From NCBI GenBank assembly GCA_022843925.1, contig JALHMS010000002.1, forward strand, positions 290,152-354,151: 64,000 nucleotides of DNA, written 5' to 3'. Of the stretch, positions 18,151 through 26,788 are shown piece after piece; within the stretch, counting starts at the first letter, position 1; each line of letters begins with the position of its first letter. The notes beneath the pieces were generated by a model. It worked only from the letters and a program-made list of their open reading frames with translations, had not been told where the DNA came from and did no database searches. Made by a program: the position numbers and the translations under genes. The stretch comes from Burkholderiales bacterium. GTDB taxonomy: Bacteria; Pseudomonadota; Gammaproteobacteria; Burkholderiales; Ga0077523.

Positions 18151-20028
18151 ATGCAATCCCTCACCACACGACTGGCGATGTTCCTGGCCGTCATGCTGGC
18201 CGGAAGCGCCATCCTGCTGACGGCGTTCATGTACACGAGCACGCGAGCCGACGTGCTCGCCACGCTCCAGCACGAGGTCAATGCCGTCTCCGAACAGCAG
18301 AGCGTCACCATCGCGAACTGGCTCTCGTCCAAGAAGCGGGTGATCGAAGCCAATGCCCCGCTCGTCCTCGAGACCGACATCCGCAAGTACCTCATCCGCG
18401 CGGCAGCCGCCGGCGGATTCACCAACGTCTACGTCGGGTACGCCGACGGGGCGTTCGTCCAGGCGGTCGACACCCCCCTGCCGCCGGGTTTCGATCTCAC
18501 GGCCCGCCCCTGGTGGAAGGCTGCGATGGAACGGGGCGGGCTCGCCGTCACCGCGCCATTCCTGAGCGTCACGGATCACAAGCTGGTCATGTCCATCGCC
18601 ACGCCGGTGAACCGCGCCGGACAACTCGTGGGCATCATGTCCTCGAACGTCTTGCTCGAGGACATCGTGAGCGGCGTGCTCGGCGTCAAGCTGGTCGGCG
18701 ACAGCCACGCATTCCTGCTCTCGAAGGACGGCACGCTGATCGCACACCGACAGTCGGACGCCGTGCTCAAGCCTGCGACGGCGCTGATGCCCGAACTCAC
18801 GGCCGAGCGCATGCGCGCCCTGTCGTCGAGCCGCGAGATGATGGCAACGAAAGTGGGGGATGAGGCGGGCTTCGTGACGGTCCGAGCGATTCCGGATTCG
18901 GACTGGTACCTCGGGATGGTGGTGGACCGGAAGGCGGCTCTGGCACCGCTCAACGCGCTGTTGGGGATGCTGATCGGGGCTACCGTGGTGATCGTGCTCG
19001 TGAGCGTGGCGCTCGCGGTCGTCGGGATCCGCCGCCTGCTGGGAGGTCTGGGCGCGCTCCGCGACGCCATGCTGGAGATCGCGCAGGGCGCCGGCGATCT
19101 GACCGTGCGTCTGCCCGTTCGCAGTCGCGACGAGGTCGGCCAGGCGGCGGGCGCATTCAACCAGTTCCTCGAGCGTCTGCATGGCATGTTCCGGGAAGTG
19201 CGCGACGAGTCCGAACAGGTCCGGCAGGAAGTGGTGACGGCAGCGGGGACCGCGTCACGGGTGGCGGGGGAGTTCTCCCGGCAGACCGACGAACTGAGCG
19301 CCACGGCAGCCACCATCGAGGAAGTGACCGTGAGCATCGGCCTGATCGCCGAGACCGTGCGCGATACCGAGCAGGCGATGAGCACGGCGGACGTCGAGTC
19401 GTCGCGGAGTGCGGAATCCGTGGAGGAACTCACGCGCGAGATCAGCCGTGCCGCCGACACGATGGGCGGCTTGTCGAGCGTGGTGAGCCGCCTCGGCAGT
19501 CGCTCGGACGAGATCGCGGGCATCGTGGGTGCCATCAAGGACATCGCGGACCAGACGAACCTGCTGGCGTTGAATGCGGCGATCGAAGCCGCGCGGGCCG
19601 GGGAGCAGGGCAGGGGATTCGCGGTGGTGGCGGATGAAGTGCGCAAGCTGGCGGAGCGCACCGCGGAGTCGACGGTCGAGATCGGCAGGATGATCGACTC
19701 GATCCGCAGCGAGATGACGAGCGCCGTGAGCGGCATGGACGAGGCGCAGCAGATCGTGCACTCCGGCGTGGGGATGGCGGAGCAGGCGACGCAGGGGATC
19801 CGCACGATCCGCGCGCGCGTGAGCGACGTGATGACCCGGGTGAAGGACATCTCGGGCGCGACCAGCGAGCAGGCCTCGGCGACGACGGAGATGGCGCGGC
19901 GCGCGGAGCAGGTGCACGCGATGATCCAGTCGAGCAGCGAGTCGTTGCACGACACGGAGCGCACGCTGAGAGGCGTCAACGAGCGCGCCGATCATCTCGG
20001 CAGGATCGTGGGCCGCTTCCGCCTCTAG
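18151..20028 (+). CDS. Methyl-accepting chemotaxis protein with periplasmic dCache-type sensor
   Basis: A 625-residue chemoreceptor. Transmembrane helix 1 spans about residues 8-30. A periplasmic double-Cache-like domain covers about 35-255 ([20 protein letters not shown] and [13 protein letters not shown] are typical). Helix 2 is at about 268-292, followed by HAMP and a long coiled-coil signalling domain with the conserved hairpin tip around residues 463-500 ([20 protein letters not shown]). It signals through CheW and CheA to the flagellar motor. Position between the binding-protein gene and the permease/ATPase genes of one importer suggests, but does not prove, that it senses the same compound. 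Confidence 0.93.
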   Translation: MQSLTTRLAMFLAVMLAGSAILLTAFMYTSTRADVLATLQHEVNAVSEQQSVTIANWLSSKKRVIEANAPLVLETDIRKYLIRAAAAGGFTNVYVGYADGAFVQAVDTPLPPGFDLTARPWWKAAMERGGLAVTAPFLSVTDHKLVMSIATPVNRAGQLVGIMSSNVLLEDIVSGVLGVKLVGDSHAFLLSKDGTLIAHRQSDAVLKPATALMPELTAERMRALSSSREMMATKVGDEAGFVTVRAIPDSDWYLGMVVDRKAALAPLNALLGMLIGATVVIVLVSVALAVVGIRRLLGGLGALRDAMLEIAQGAGDLTVRLPVRSRDEVGQAAGAFNQFLERLHGMFREVRDESEQVRQEVVTAAGTASRVAGEFSRQTDELSATAATIEEVTVSIGLIAETVRDTEQAMSTADVESSRSAESVEELTREISRAADTMGGLSSVVSRLGSRSDEIAGIVGAIKDIADQTNLLALNAAIEAARAGEQGRGFAVVADEVRKLAERTAESTVEIGRMIDSIRSEMTSAVSGMDEAQQIVHSGVGMAEQATQGIRTIRARVSDVMTRVKDISGATSEQASATTEMARRAEQVHAMIQSSSESLHDTERTLRGVNERADHLGRIVGRFRL

Positions 20029-20079
20029 GCGTGCGCGAACAGGGCGCAGGCGCGGACCGGCGCCGCGCCCGGGGGATCG

Positions 20080-20856
20080 TCAGCGGCTGCCGGCCCCGGC
20101 GTGCCATCTTCGAAGGAACAGCCACGCGAGTCCGCTGGTGGCCGCGAAGAACGACACGCCCGCCACGGCGATCAGAAGCAGCGCCGCGAACATGCGCGGG
20201 AAGTTGAGTTGAAGGCCGGCCTGCAGTATCTGGTAGGCGAGACCCGACGCCGTACCGCCGGTGCCGGCCACGAACTCCGCCACCACGGCGCCGATGAGCG
20301 CCAGCCCCGCCGAGACCTTCAGTCCCGAGAAGAAGTACGGCAGCGCGGACGGTACGCGCAGGCGCAGCAGGACCTGCCAGCGACTGGCGCGGTGCAAACG
20401 GAAGAGATCGAGCAGCCCCGCGTCGACGCTCTTCAGCCCCGTCGTCGTGTTCGAGATCATGGGAAAGAGCGCAACGATCGTGGCGCAGATGACGAGCGCC
20501 GCCTCGGGATCGTCCACCCAGATGATGATGAGCGGGGCGATGGCCACCACCGGCGTCACCTGCAGCAGGATCACGTAGGGGAGCAGGCTCGCCTCCAGCG
20601 CGCGGCTCTGCACGAACACGAAAGCGATTCCTACCCCCAGGATCGTCGCCGCCGCGAGTGCCTGAAGGGCGATGCGCAGCGTGACGCCGAGGGCCGAGAC
20701 CAGCAGCGGCCAGTCCCGCACGAGGGTCGCGCCGATCCGCGACGGCGCAGGCACGATCCAGACGGGGACGTCGAGCCGGATCACCAGCCACTCCCAGACG
20801 AGCAGCGCAACGATGAACACGACGATCGGGGCGACCCAGCGCACCAGGCGTTCCAT
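20080..20856 (-). CDS. ABC importer permease (NitT/TauT, SsuC-like)
   Basis: A 258-residue inner-membrane permease. The ATG at 20856 overlaps the ATPase stop (TGATG); a GTG one codon upstream is also possible. About six hydrophobic segments are seen. The coupling region LFRLHRASRWQVLLRLRVPSALP is the EAA-type loop of this family. It forms an operon with the ATPase upstream and probably works with the binding protein at 16911-17906. Confidence 0.9.
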   Translation of the reverse strand: MERLVRWVAPIVVFIVALLVWEWLVIRLDVPVWIVPAPSRIGATLVRDWPLLVSALGVTLRIALQALAAATILGVGIAFVFVQSRALEASLLPYVILLQVTPVVAIAPLIIIWVDDPEAALVICATIVALFPMISNTTTGLKSVDAGLLDLFRLHRASRWQVLLRLRVPSALPYFFSGLKVSAGLALIGAVVAEFVAGTGGTASGLAYQILQAGLQLNFPRMFAALLLIAVAGVSFFAATSGLAWLFLRRWHAGAGSR

Positions 20857-21608
20857 CACGCGCTCCCCGCGGCGACGAGCATGTGGGAGAGCCGCGCGCA
20901 GAGATCGGCGAAACGCGTGGACAAGCGGAAGGACTCGTCGCGAGGGTGTGGCTCGTTGACGGTGAGGACGCCAGCGATCTGACCGGGGCGCGGCGTCATC
21001 ACGAGCACGCGATTCGACAGGAAGACGGCCTCGTGCAGGCTGTGCGTGACGAAGACCGCGGTGAGGCGCTGCTCCGCCCAGACGGTGAGCAACTCGCGGT
21101 CGAGCCGGCCGCGGGTGATCTCGTCGAGTGCGCCGAACGGTTCATCCATCAGCAGCAGCGAGGGTTCCGTCACGAGCGCCCGCGCGATCGACGCGCGCAT
21201 CTGCATGCCCCCCGACAGTTCCCGCGGCAGCGCCTGCGCGAAGTCTTCTATGCCGACGCGGGCGAGGGCTCGGCGCGCGAGAGGTTCGGCTGTCCGGGTG
21301 GCGACACCTTCGAGATCGAGCGGAAGGCGCACGTTGGCCAGGACGCTCGTCCAGGGCATCAGCGTCGGCTGCTGAAACACGAATGCGATCGGCGATTTCG
21401 ACGGCCGCGTCAGATCCCGAGATATCGTGCCGGAGGTCGGTGCCTCGAGCCCCGCGATCAGTCTGAGAAGCGTGCTCTTGCCGCAGCCCGAGGGCCCGAT
21501 GATCGAGACGAACTCGCCGGCCTCGATGTCGATGTCCACCGTACCGAGCGCGACGGTGCCGCTCGGATAGGTGTGCGCCACCCCGTGCATTCTCAGCATG
21601 GCGTGCAT
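20856..21608 (-). CDS. ABC importer ATPase (NitT/TauT, SsuB-like)
   Basis: A 250-residue ATPase. The start MHAMLRMHGVAHTYPSG is chosen because longer reading would run through the tRNA at 21732-21806. Walker A is GPSGCGKST, the signature is LSGGMQMRASIARAL, and Walker B is LLLMDEPFGALD, followed by the switch histidine in FVTHSLHEAV. It energises the permease encoded immediately downstream, with overlapping stop and start. Confidence 0.93.
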   Translation of the reverse strand: MHAMLRMHGVAHTYPSGTVALGTVDIDIEAGEFVSIIGPSGCGKSTLLRLIAGLEAPTSGTISRDLTRPSKSPIAFVFQQPTLMPWTSVLANVRLPLDLEGVATRTAEPLARRALARVGIEDFAQALPRELSGGMQMRASIARALVTEPSLLLMDEPFGALDEITRGRLDRELLTVWAEQRLTAVFVTHSLHEAVFLSNRVLVMTPRPGQIAGVLTVNEPHPRDESFRLSTRFADLCARLSHMLVAAGSA

Positions 21609-21731
21609 CGGTTCTTCGGAGTGACTGGAGGAGAACGGAGCCTGGTGCACGGCTGTCGTGTGCTGCACCCGGTGAGTGTCGAGCGCCGCCGGTTGCGTGC
21701 CCCTGGCGGGCCGCGGCCCGTGAACTCGGTA

Positions 21732-21806
21732 TGGTGGGCGGTAGTGGGATCGAACCACTGACCCCTGCCGTGTGAAGGCAGTGCTCTACCGCTGAGCTAA
21801 CCGCCC
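21732..21806 (-). tRNA. tRNA-Val (anticodon CAC)
   Basis: A complete 75-nt cloverleaf on the minus strand. The acceptor GGGCGGT pairs with ACCGCCC, the D-arm is GCTCAGCGGTAGAGC, the anticodon stem CTGCC/GGCAG encloses TTCACAC with CAC, the T-arm is AGTGGTTCGATCCCACT, and CCA is encoded at 21732-21734. It is divergent from gltX. Confidence 0.96.
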
Positions 21807-21921
21807 GCCGCGAGAAGGCGCGAATTAGGCCACAGCGCGTTGCGCACGGTCAAGCCGCGCGACCCGCATCGGAGGCGTCACGTAGAATCCCGCGCTTCCG
21901 CCCAAGCCCTGCTCCCCATCC

Positions 21922-23322
21922 ATGATCCGCACCCGCTTCGCTCCCAGCCCCACCGGCTACCTCCACATCGGCGGCGCACGCACCGCGCTCTTCTCCTGGG
22001 CCTTCGCACGCCGTCACGGCGGCACGTTCGTGCTGCGCATCGAGGACACCGACACCGAACGGTCCACCGCCGCCTCCACGCAGGCGATCCTGGACGCGAT
22101 GGACTGGCTCTCGCTCGACTACGACGAGGGGCCGTTCTACCAGATGGAACGGCTCGGGAGGTATCGCGAGGTCGTCGATCAACTCCTCGCGGCGGGCAAG
22201 GCCTACCGCTGCTACGCGTCGCGCGAGGAGCTCGATGCCATGCGCGAGCAGCAGCGCGCCGCGGGCGCCAAGCCTCGCTACGACGGTCGCTGGCGGCCGG
22301 AGAACGTGGGCGGCCAGGCGATCCCCGAAGGGGTCGAACCGGTCATCCGCTTCCGCAATCCGGATGACGGCGTCGTCACCTGGAACGACCTCGTGAAGGG
22401 GCCCATCACGTTCGCCAACGAGGAACTCGACGACCTCGTGATCATGCGTGCCGATGGCGTGCCGACCTACAACTTCGGCGTCGTGGTGGACGACTGGGAC
22501 ATGAACATCACCCACATCATCCGTGGCGACGACCACGTGAACAACACGCCGCGCCAGATCAACATCTACGAAGCGCTCGGTGCGCCGGTCCCGCTGTTCG
22601 GGCATGTGCCGATGATTCTCGGCGAGGACGGCGAGCGGCTCTCGAAGCGGCACGGCGCGGTGAGCGTGATGCAGTACCTCGACAACGGGTACCTCCCGGA
22701 GGCGCTCAACAACTACCTCGCGCGGCTCGGTTGGTCCCACGGCGACGAGGAGATGTTCACGATGGAGCAGTTCGTCGAGTGGTTCGACCTCGGTCACATC
22801 AGCCGCAGTCCGGCCAAGTTCAATCCCGAGAAGCTTCTCTGGCTGAACCAGCAGTACCTGAAGGCGGCCGACGACGATCGGATCGCCGGGCTCGTCGCGC
22901 CGTTCCTCAGGCAGCACGACTGCGACACCGACGCCGGGCCCTCGCTCGCTCGCGTCGCCGCGCTGCTGAAGGAACGCGTGAGCCGCATCGACGAACTCGC
23001 GGACGCTGCCGTCTACTTCTACCGGAGGCTCACCCCGACCGATGCGCTTCGCGAGCAACACTACGCCGAGGGCCTGGGCAGCGCGGTGGATGCGCTCGTG
23101 GATCGACTGCGGGTCGTGCCCTGGGAGCGCCCGGCGATCGGCGAAGCCATCAAGACCACGGCGACCGAGCGCGGATGGAAGATGCCGAAGCTTGCGATGC
23201 CGCTGCGGATCATCGTGACGGGTGAGGCGCAGACGCCCGCGATCGATGCCGTCGTCGAACTGCTGGGCCGTGAGGAGGTCCTCGACCGTATCGGGCTCGA
23301 GCGTGCCTGGATGCCCGCCTAG
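21922..23322 (+). CDS. gltX: Glutamyl-tRNA synthetase
   Basis: A 466-residue class I aminoacyl-tRNA synthetase that charges tRNA-Glu. The HIGH-type motif is in [19 protein letters not shown], and the KMSKS-type motif is RLSKRHG, as in bacterial GluRS. It also has IEDTDTERS and [19 protein letters not shown]. The C-terminal helical anticodon-binding domain has a normal length. The gene is just upstream of tRNA-Ala and tRNA-Glu, so the enzyme and its tRNA are neighbours. Confidence 0.97.
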   Translation: MIRTRFAPSPTGYLHIGGARTALFSWAFARRHGGTFVLRIEDTDTERSTAASTQAILDAMDWLSLDYDEGPFYQMERLGRYREVVDQLLAAGKAYRCYASREELDAMREQQRAAGAKPRYDGRWRPENVGGQAIPEGVEPVIRFRNPDDGVVTWNDLVKGPITFANEELDDLVIMRADGVPTYNFGVVVDDWDMNITHIIRGDDHVNNTPRQINIYEALGAPVPLFGHVPMILGEDGERLSKRHGAVSVMQYLDNGYLPEALNNYLARLGWSHGDEEMFTMEQFVEWFDLGHISRSPAKFNPEKLLWLNQQYLKAADDDRIAGLVAPFLRQHDCDTDAGPSLARVAALLKERVSRIDELADAAVYFYRRLTPTDALREQHYAEGLGSAVDALVDRLRVVPWERPAIGEAIKTTATERGWKMPKLAMPLRIIVTGEAQTPAIDAVVELLGREEVLDRIGLERAWMPA

Positions 23323-23368
23323 CACCGGCGGGCGTCTCCGGCCGGTGGGAGTCCGCAGGGCGCGTGGC

Positions 23369-23374
23369 TATAAT
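23369..23374 (+). promoter_or_regulatory. -10 element for the small acidic protein gene
   Basis: A perfect TATAAT lies about 100 bp upstream of the small ORF at 23473. No convincing -35 hexamer is present at the right spacing. Confidence 0.4.
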
Positions 23375-23472
23375 CGGTCGCGCAGTGGGAGTGGATGCGA
23401 CGATGTCAGTCCGATCGCGTCCGGCCAACCGTCTTCGCCCCCGCCAGTGGGCCAATCTCGGGAGTCAACACC

Positions 23473-23607
23473 ATGACGAAGCAGGAACTGAAGGAGCAGA
23501 ACGAGGCGCTGCGCAATCTCCTGATGGAGATCCGCGAGATGATCGACTCCGAACTGGAAGCCATGGATGACTTCGAGAGCGAAGAGGAGGAGGAAGAGGA
23601 GGACTGA
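23473..23607 (+). CDS. Small acidic protein with poly-Glu tail
   Basis: A 44-residue hypothetical protein starting MTKQELKEQNEALRNLLMEI; GGGAG at 23460-23464 is a good ribosome binding site. The first ~30 residues are predicted helical and amphipathic (Leu/Ile heptad-like spacing), and the last 14 are nearly all acidic (DDFESEEEEEEED). It ends shortly before a tRNA promoter. I do not recognise a function. The acidic tail suggests binding to a basic partner, which is speculation. Confidence 0.7.
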   Translation: MTKQELKEQNEALRNLLMEIREMIDSELEAMDDFESEEEEEEED

Positions 23608-23623
23608 AACACCCCGTAGACGC

Positions 23624-23652
23624 TTTACTCGGCCAGCGGTGGCGGGTATAGT
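23624..23652 (+). promoter_or_regulatory. Promoter of the tRNA-Ala/tRNA-Glu unit
   Basis: TTTACT (23624-23629), a 17-bp spacer and TATAGT (23647-23652) end 16 bp before tRNA-Ala. Confidence 0.65.
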
Positions 23653-23668
23653 GCGCCGCTTTCCGGAG

Positions 23669-23744
<76 letters not shown>

Positions 23745-23752
23745 CCCGAAAA

Positions 23753-23828
23753 GTCCCCATCGTCTAGAGGCCTAGGACACCGCCCTTTCACGGCGGTAAC
23801 CGGGGTTCGAATCCCCGTGGGGACGCCA
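23753..23828 (+). tRNA. tRNA-Glu (anticodon TTC)
   Basis: A complete 76-nt cloverleaf. The acceptor GTCCCCA pairs with TGGGGAC, the anticodon loop CTTTCAC carries TTC, the discriminator is G, and CCA is encoded. It is 8 bp after tRNA-Ala and certainly co-transcribed with it. Confidence 0.97.
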
Positions 23829-23832
23829 GTAA

Positions 23833-23856
23833 AAACAGCGGCTTAGGCCGCTGTTT
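23833..23856 (+). terminator. Terminator after tRNA-Glu
   Basis: A 10-bp stem AAACAGCGGC/GCCGCTGTTT with a TTAG loop, preceded by A's and ending in T's. Confidence 0.8.
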
Positions 23857-24280
23857 CCATTTCTGGGCCCGCCGTGTCTAGTTCGTGTACAGAATGCGTG
23901 GGTCCAAGACGCAGCACGATCGGTCTCGCAGCCTGCGGCGACGGCCGGTATGGCCGCGAATAGTAGTTCGTCCGAGTCGTGGAGTTCGATCAGGTAGGAC
24001 CTGCTCGCTCTGACTTGGCAAGCCGCGCGAGGTGAGGGCGCATTTCGAGGCGTTCACGGCAGAGGTCCAGGCTCGCGACTGCGCCTGTGCCGCCTCATCG
24101 AGATCCGCGAGTCTCCTGCCCCGACGGTCGTCCTTCGCGAGATGTGGTCCGTGCGGAACTCTCGTGCCTCGATCGGCATTTTGCGGCGCTCACAAGACTT
24201 GCCTCGCGGTTGAGGTGACGGTCGAAGGGATTGCCTCCAGCACCATCAACTGAGATGCCCAACTGCGGTGCGATCGCTGA
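23857..24280. other. Gene-free stretch downstream of the tRNA pair
   Basis: Both strands were read; no reading frame with recognisable protein features was found. Together with the broken toxin-antitoxin genes to the right, it looks like decayed accessory DNA at a tRNA 3' end. No integrase, no att duplication of the tRNA end and no IS ends were seen. Confidence 0.4.
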
Positions 24281-24460
24281 TCAACTTCGCGGGCGGCGCA
24301 CTTTGCGCCCGCGCGGGTGTACCGCTGGGTCCCATGGGTTGAGCAACGCCACGCCTGTCGCTGCGAAATCGGCCGCGTTACGGGTAACCACGGTCATGTT
24401 GTGCACCATCGTGGTGGCGGCGATCGGTGCATCGCGATCGAATCCCGTATCGAGCCCGAG
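24281..24460 (-). pseudogene. VapC-type PIN-domain toxin, 3' remnant
   Basis: The minus strand encodes a fragment equivalent to the C-terminal ~55 residues of a VapC ribonuclease toxin: DAPIAATTMVHNMTVVTRN then ADFAATGVALLNPWDP. The Asp at the start of the fragment and the TRN/DF block match the last conserved PIN positions. The N-terminal half with the first acidic residues is not found upstream in any frame, and no VapB gene is visible, so the toxin cannot be functional. Confidence 0.5.
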
Positions 24461-24555
24461 CGGGGCCGCGCAACGTTGCGCCACGTCCGTTTCTGCCGCT
24501 GGTACGCGTCCTGGGAGCGGCTCAACTCGTCGTAGGTCTCGGTGGTGGCGTGTAT

Positions 24556-24803
24556 GTGAAGGTGTGTGTCATCCGGCTGCCCGTGCCGGCCAGCATGCGC
24601 AGCGTGGTGCCATTGTCGATTGCGTCGCGGACCATCTCCGTGCGCCGCGACAGCAGGTCCGCAACGGCGTCATCGAGATCCGCCCCCTGCACCGCGACCC
24701 GCGCGAAGGCCGGGCAGAAGACGCGAGGCGCGTGACGGCATCGGGTGACGACGCCCTCGTCTGGCCGGAGTTCGGCAACGAGGGCGACGGAGATCTCGTC
24801 TGG
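24556..24803 (+). pseudogene. MazE/AbrB-type antitoxin remnant (frameshifted)
   Basis: The N-terminal part (KVCVIRLPVPASMRSVVPL) and C-terminal part (VRNGVIEIRPLHRDPREG, then ASGDDALVWPEFGNEGDGDL) of an antitoxin-like protein are in different frames, with the switch around 24645-24657. VIEIRPL and LVWPEFGNE recall antitoxins encoded directly before MazF. No start codon with a ribosome binding site is convincing. The assignment rests on reading by eye and on the mazF remnant that follows. Confidence 0.4.
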
Positions 24804-24811
24804 CGAGGACC

Positions 24812-25119
24812 GGTGAGATCTGGCTGGCCGCGCTGGACCCCACCGTCGGAAGCAAGGTCCAGAAGACGCGCCCGTGCGTGGTCCTCTCGCCGATCGAGAT
24901 GAACGATCACCTGCGCACGGTCATCGTCGCGCCGATGACCACCGGATCGCATCCCGCGCGATTCCGCATCCCGGTGACCTTCCAGGGCAAGCCGGGCCTG
25001 ATCGCTCTCGATCAGATCGCCCCCTCGACCGCCTCCGGCTCGTCAAGCGAGTGGGGGCCCTGCGAACGTCCACGCTGACGACGACACTGCAGACGCTTCA
25101 AGCGATGTTCGCTCCGATA
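24812..25119 (+). pseudogene. MazF/PemK-type mRNA interferase, frameshifted
   Basis: The plus strand encodes EIWLAALDPTVGSKVQKTRP followed by CVVLSPIEMNDHLRTVIVAP and FRIPVTFQGKPGLIALDQI, a clear MazF toxin core. After DQI (about 25020) the frame is lost, and the family C-terminus continues in another frame as LDRLRLVKRVGALRTS...LQTLQAMFA. A small deletion at the junction explains this. With the broken antitoxin upstream, the pair is a dead mazEF locus. No intact copy occurs in the window. Confidence 0.6.
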
Positions 25120-25428
25120 GCGAGATGCGCACACGGCGGTCGGCGCAGGGCGATGTTCCCGTCCGCGCCAACGGAGCAGGCGACCCTTATCGACAACGGC
25201 GCTCCAGGCCGGGCGTGTCGGGCTTCGGTGGAGAGTCGTCCCGGGAGATCAGGTGTTCGGCCGGGTGCGACCTCGGTAAGGCGTGCCATGTCGATATCGA
25301 TGTCGACCGGCTCGCGGCACGAATCACGGCGCTTGTTACCCTGTGGTAACTCCAGAGGCAGCAGACTCCTGGCGCGACGGACGCCTGTTCCCTGTCGCGC
25401 CTCTTCAACCTACGCCACGAGTTGCACA
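25120..25428. other. Non-coding gap before the barrel protein gene
   Basis: Nothing recognisable on either strand. It presumably carries the promoter of the gene at 25429, but no clear -35/-10 pair was found. Confidence 0.3.
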
Positions 25429-26088
25429 ATGTTCGAACATATCAAAGCCGTTCTCACCGCCACCTTGACGGGTGTCACCCTGTTGTCAGCATCGCCCTCT
25501 TCGGCCCAAGAGAAATCGGGTCTGTACCTGAACTTCTATGGTGGAAGCAGTCTCCTGCGGTCGACCACGTTTTCGGAATCGCGTCCTGCCGGCGGGCCGA
25601 TCGACGGCACAGCCGATTTCGGCAGCGGCCTGGGGTTGGGCGGTGCCGTCGGCCACCGATACGGCAATGGCTGGGCTGCCGAGCTGGCCTGGGACTACCG
25701 GAGTCATGACCTCGACAAAGTCGGCGGCACACCGGTCAAGGGCGAATTCGCTTCAACCGTCCTGTTTCTCAACGGCTACTACAGATTTCAGAAAGTGGGC
25801 GTGGTTCGCCCGCTCCTGGGCGCAGGCGTAGGATATGTGACGGAGATGGACATGGACATCACCCGCAACGGCGCCACTCACCAGTACTCGAGGAGAGGCG
25901 GCCTGGCTCTACAAGCCTTGGTGGGGGGGGAAGTGGACCTGTCCGACCACTGGAGCCTGAGCGCAGACCTGCGCGTGAGCCGGATGGCCAGCGGATCATT
26001 CGATGCGACCAGTGCCGGCACTGCACTGGGGGGCAAGCCCGGTTATCGTCCCGTGTCGATCAATCTCGGCGTGACCTACAGGTTCTGA
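25429..26088 (+). CDS. Outer-membrane beta-barrel protein (OmpA/OprF-barrel-like)
   Basis: A 219-residue exported protein. The signal peptide is residues 1 to about 29 (LTATLTGVTLLSASPSSAQ). The mature part alternates short hydrophobic beta strands (GLYLNFYGGSSLLR, GLGLGGAVGHRYGNGWAAELA, STVLFLNGYYRF, PLLGAGVGYVTEM, SINLGVTYRF) and ends in Phe, as expected for insertion by the BAM complex. This fits an eight-stranded barrel. It lies 16 bp upstream of a two-component system in the same direction, so the three are probably one operon. The start is the only in-frame ATG giving a signal peptide. Confidence 0.8.
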   Translation: MFEHIKAVLTATLTGVTLLSASPSSAQEKSGLYLNFYGGSSLLRSTTFSESRPAGGPIDGTADFGSGLGLGGAVGHRYGNGWAAELAWDYRSHDLDKVGGTPVKGEFASTVLFLNGYYRFQKVGVVRPLLGAGVGYVTEMDMDITRNGATHQYSRRGGLALQALVGGEVDLSDHWSLSADLRVSRMASGSFDATSAGTALGGKPGYRPVSINLGVTYRF

Positions 26089-26104
26089 TCCGCATCCCAC
26101 AGCC

Positions 26105-26788
26105 ATGCCGCGCGTGTTGATCGTTGAGGACCATCAGCGCCTGGCGCAAGCCGTGTCGTCGGTGTTGCAGGCACAAGGAATTGGATGCGACATCGTGGCG
26201 TCTCTCCATTGTGCTGCCGGGTTCCTGGAGGCTGTTTCGTACGACGTTCTGATTCTCGACCGGGGTCTGCCGGACGGCGATGGACTGGCGCTGCTTGCAC
26301 AGCTTCGTGCTCTGCGGCGCCCGACGCCGTGCCTGGTCCTGACGGCGAGGGACGCTCTGGGAGACCGCGTGCACGGGTTGGAGACGGGTGCCGACGACTA
26401 CCTGACCAAGCCATTCGAAATGGCGGAGCTGGTGGCGCGAGTCAAGGCGCTGATGCGGCGAAGCCAGGCCTGGGCACCGGACGAGGTTTGTTTTTCGGAC
26501 CTGAGAGTCACCCAACACACCAGCACGCTCTTCGTGGGCCCGTCCTCCATCACCTTGTCGCCCAGCGAGCTGCAGATCCTGCTGGAATTGATTCGAAGGG
26601 AGGGAGGAGTCGTACGCCGCGGCACGTTGGAGTCTGCTGCCTGGGGCGCCTTTGCCGACATCACACCCAAGGCCCTAGTCGTCGCCGTGCATCGCTTGCG
26701 AGGCAAGTTGATGGCGTTGGGGTCCCGGGTCTCGATCGTCAACCTGAAAGGCATTGGGTATGGACTTGCGGATTCCAGCGACACGTAG
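26105..26788 (+). CDS. OmpR/PhoB-family response regulator
   Basis: A 227-residue cytoplasmic regulator. The receiver domain has the acidic pair in VLIVEDHQ, the phosphorylation Asp in DVLILDRGLPDGDG (about residue 52), the Thr in LTARD and the Lys in LTKPFE. The C-terminal winged helix includes LSPSELQILLELIRR and ITPKALVVAVHRLRGKL. The ending VSIVNLKGIGYGL is typical for the family. It overlaps the kinase gene by 29 bp. The target genes are unknown, though the upstream barrel gene is the obvious candidate. Confidence 0.92.
   Translation: MPRVLIVEDHQRLAQAVSSVLQAQGIGCDIVASLHCAAGFLEAVSYDVLILDRGLPDGDGLALLAQLRALRRPTPCLVLTARDALGDRVHGLETGADDYLTKPFEMAELVARVKALMRRSQAWAPDEVCFSDLRVTQHTSTLFVGPSSITLSPSELQILLELIRREGGVVRRGTLESAAWGAFADITPKALVVAVHRLRGKLMALGSRVSIVNLKGIGYGLADSSDT

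Noticed and set aside
21609..21758. Longer start (21758) for the ABC ATPase
   Set aside because: It would overlap the 3' part of tRNA-Val(CAC), and the extra residues have no family features.
23829..25428. An integrated mobile element at tRNA-Glu
   Set aside because: No integrase, transposase, inverted repeats or duplicated tRNA end were found; only toxin-antitoxin remnants support past mobility.
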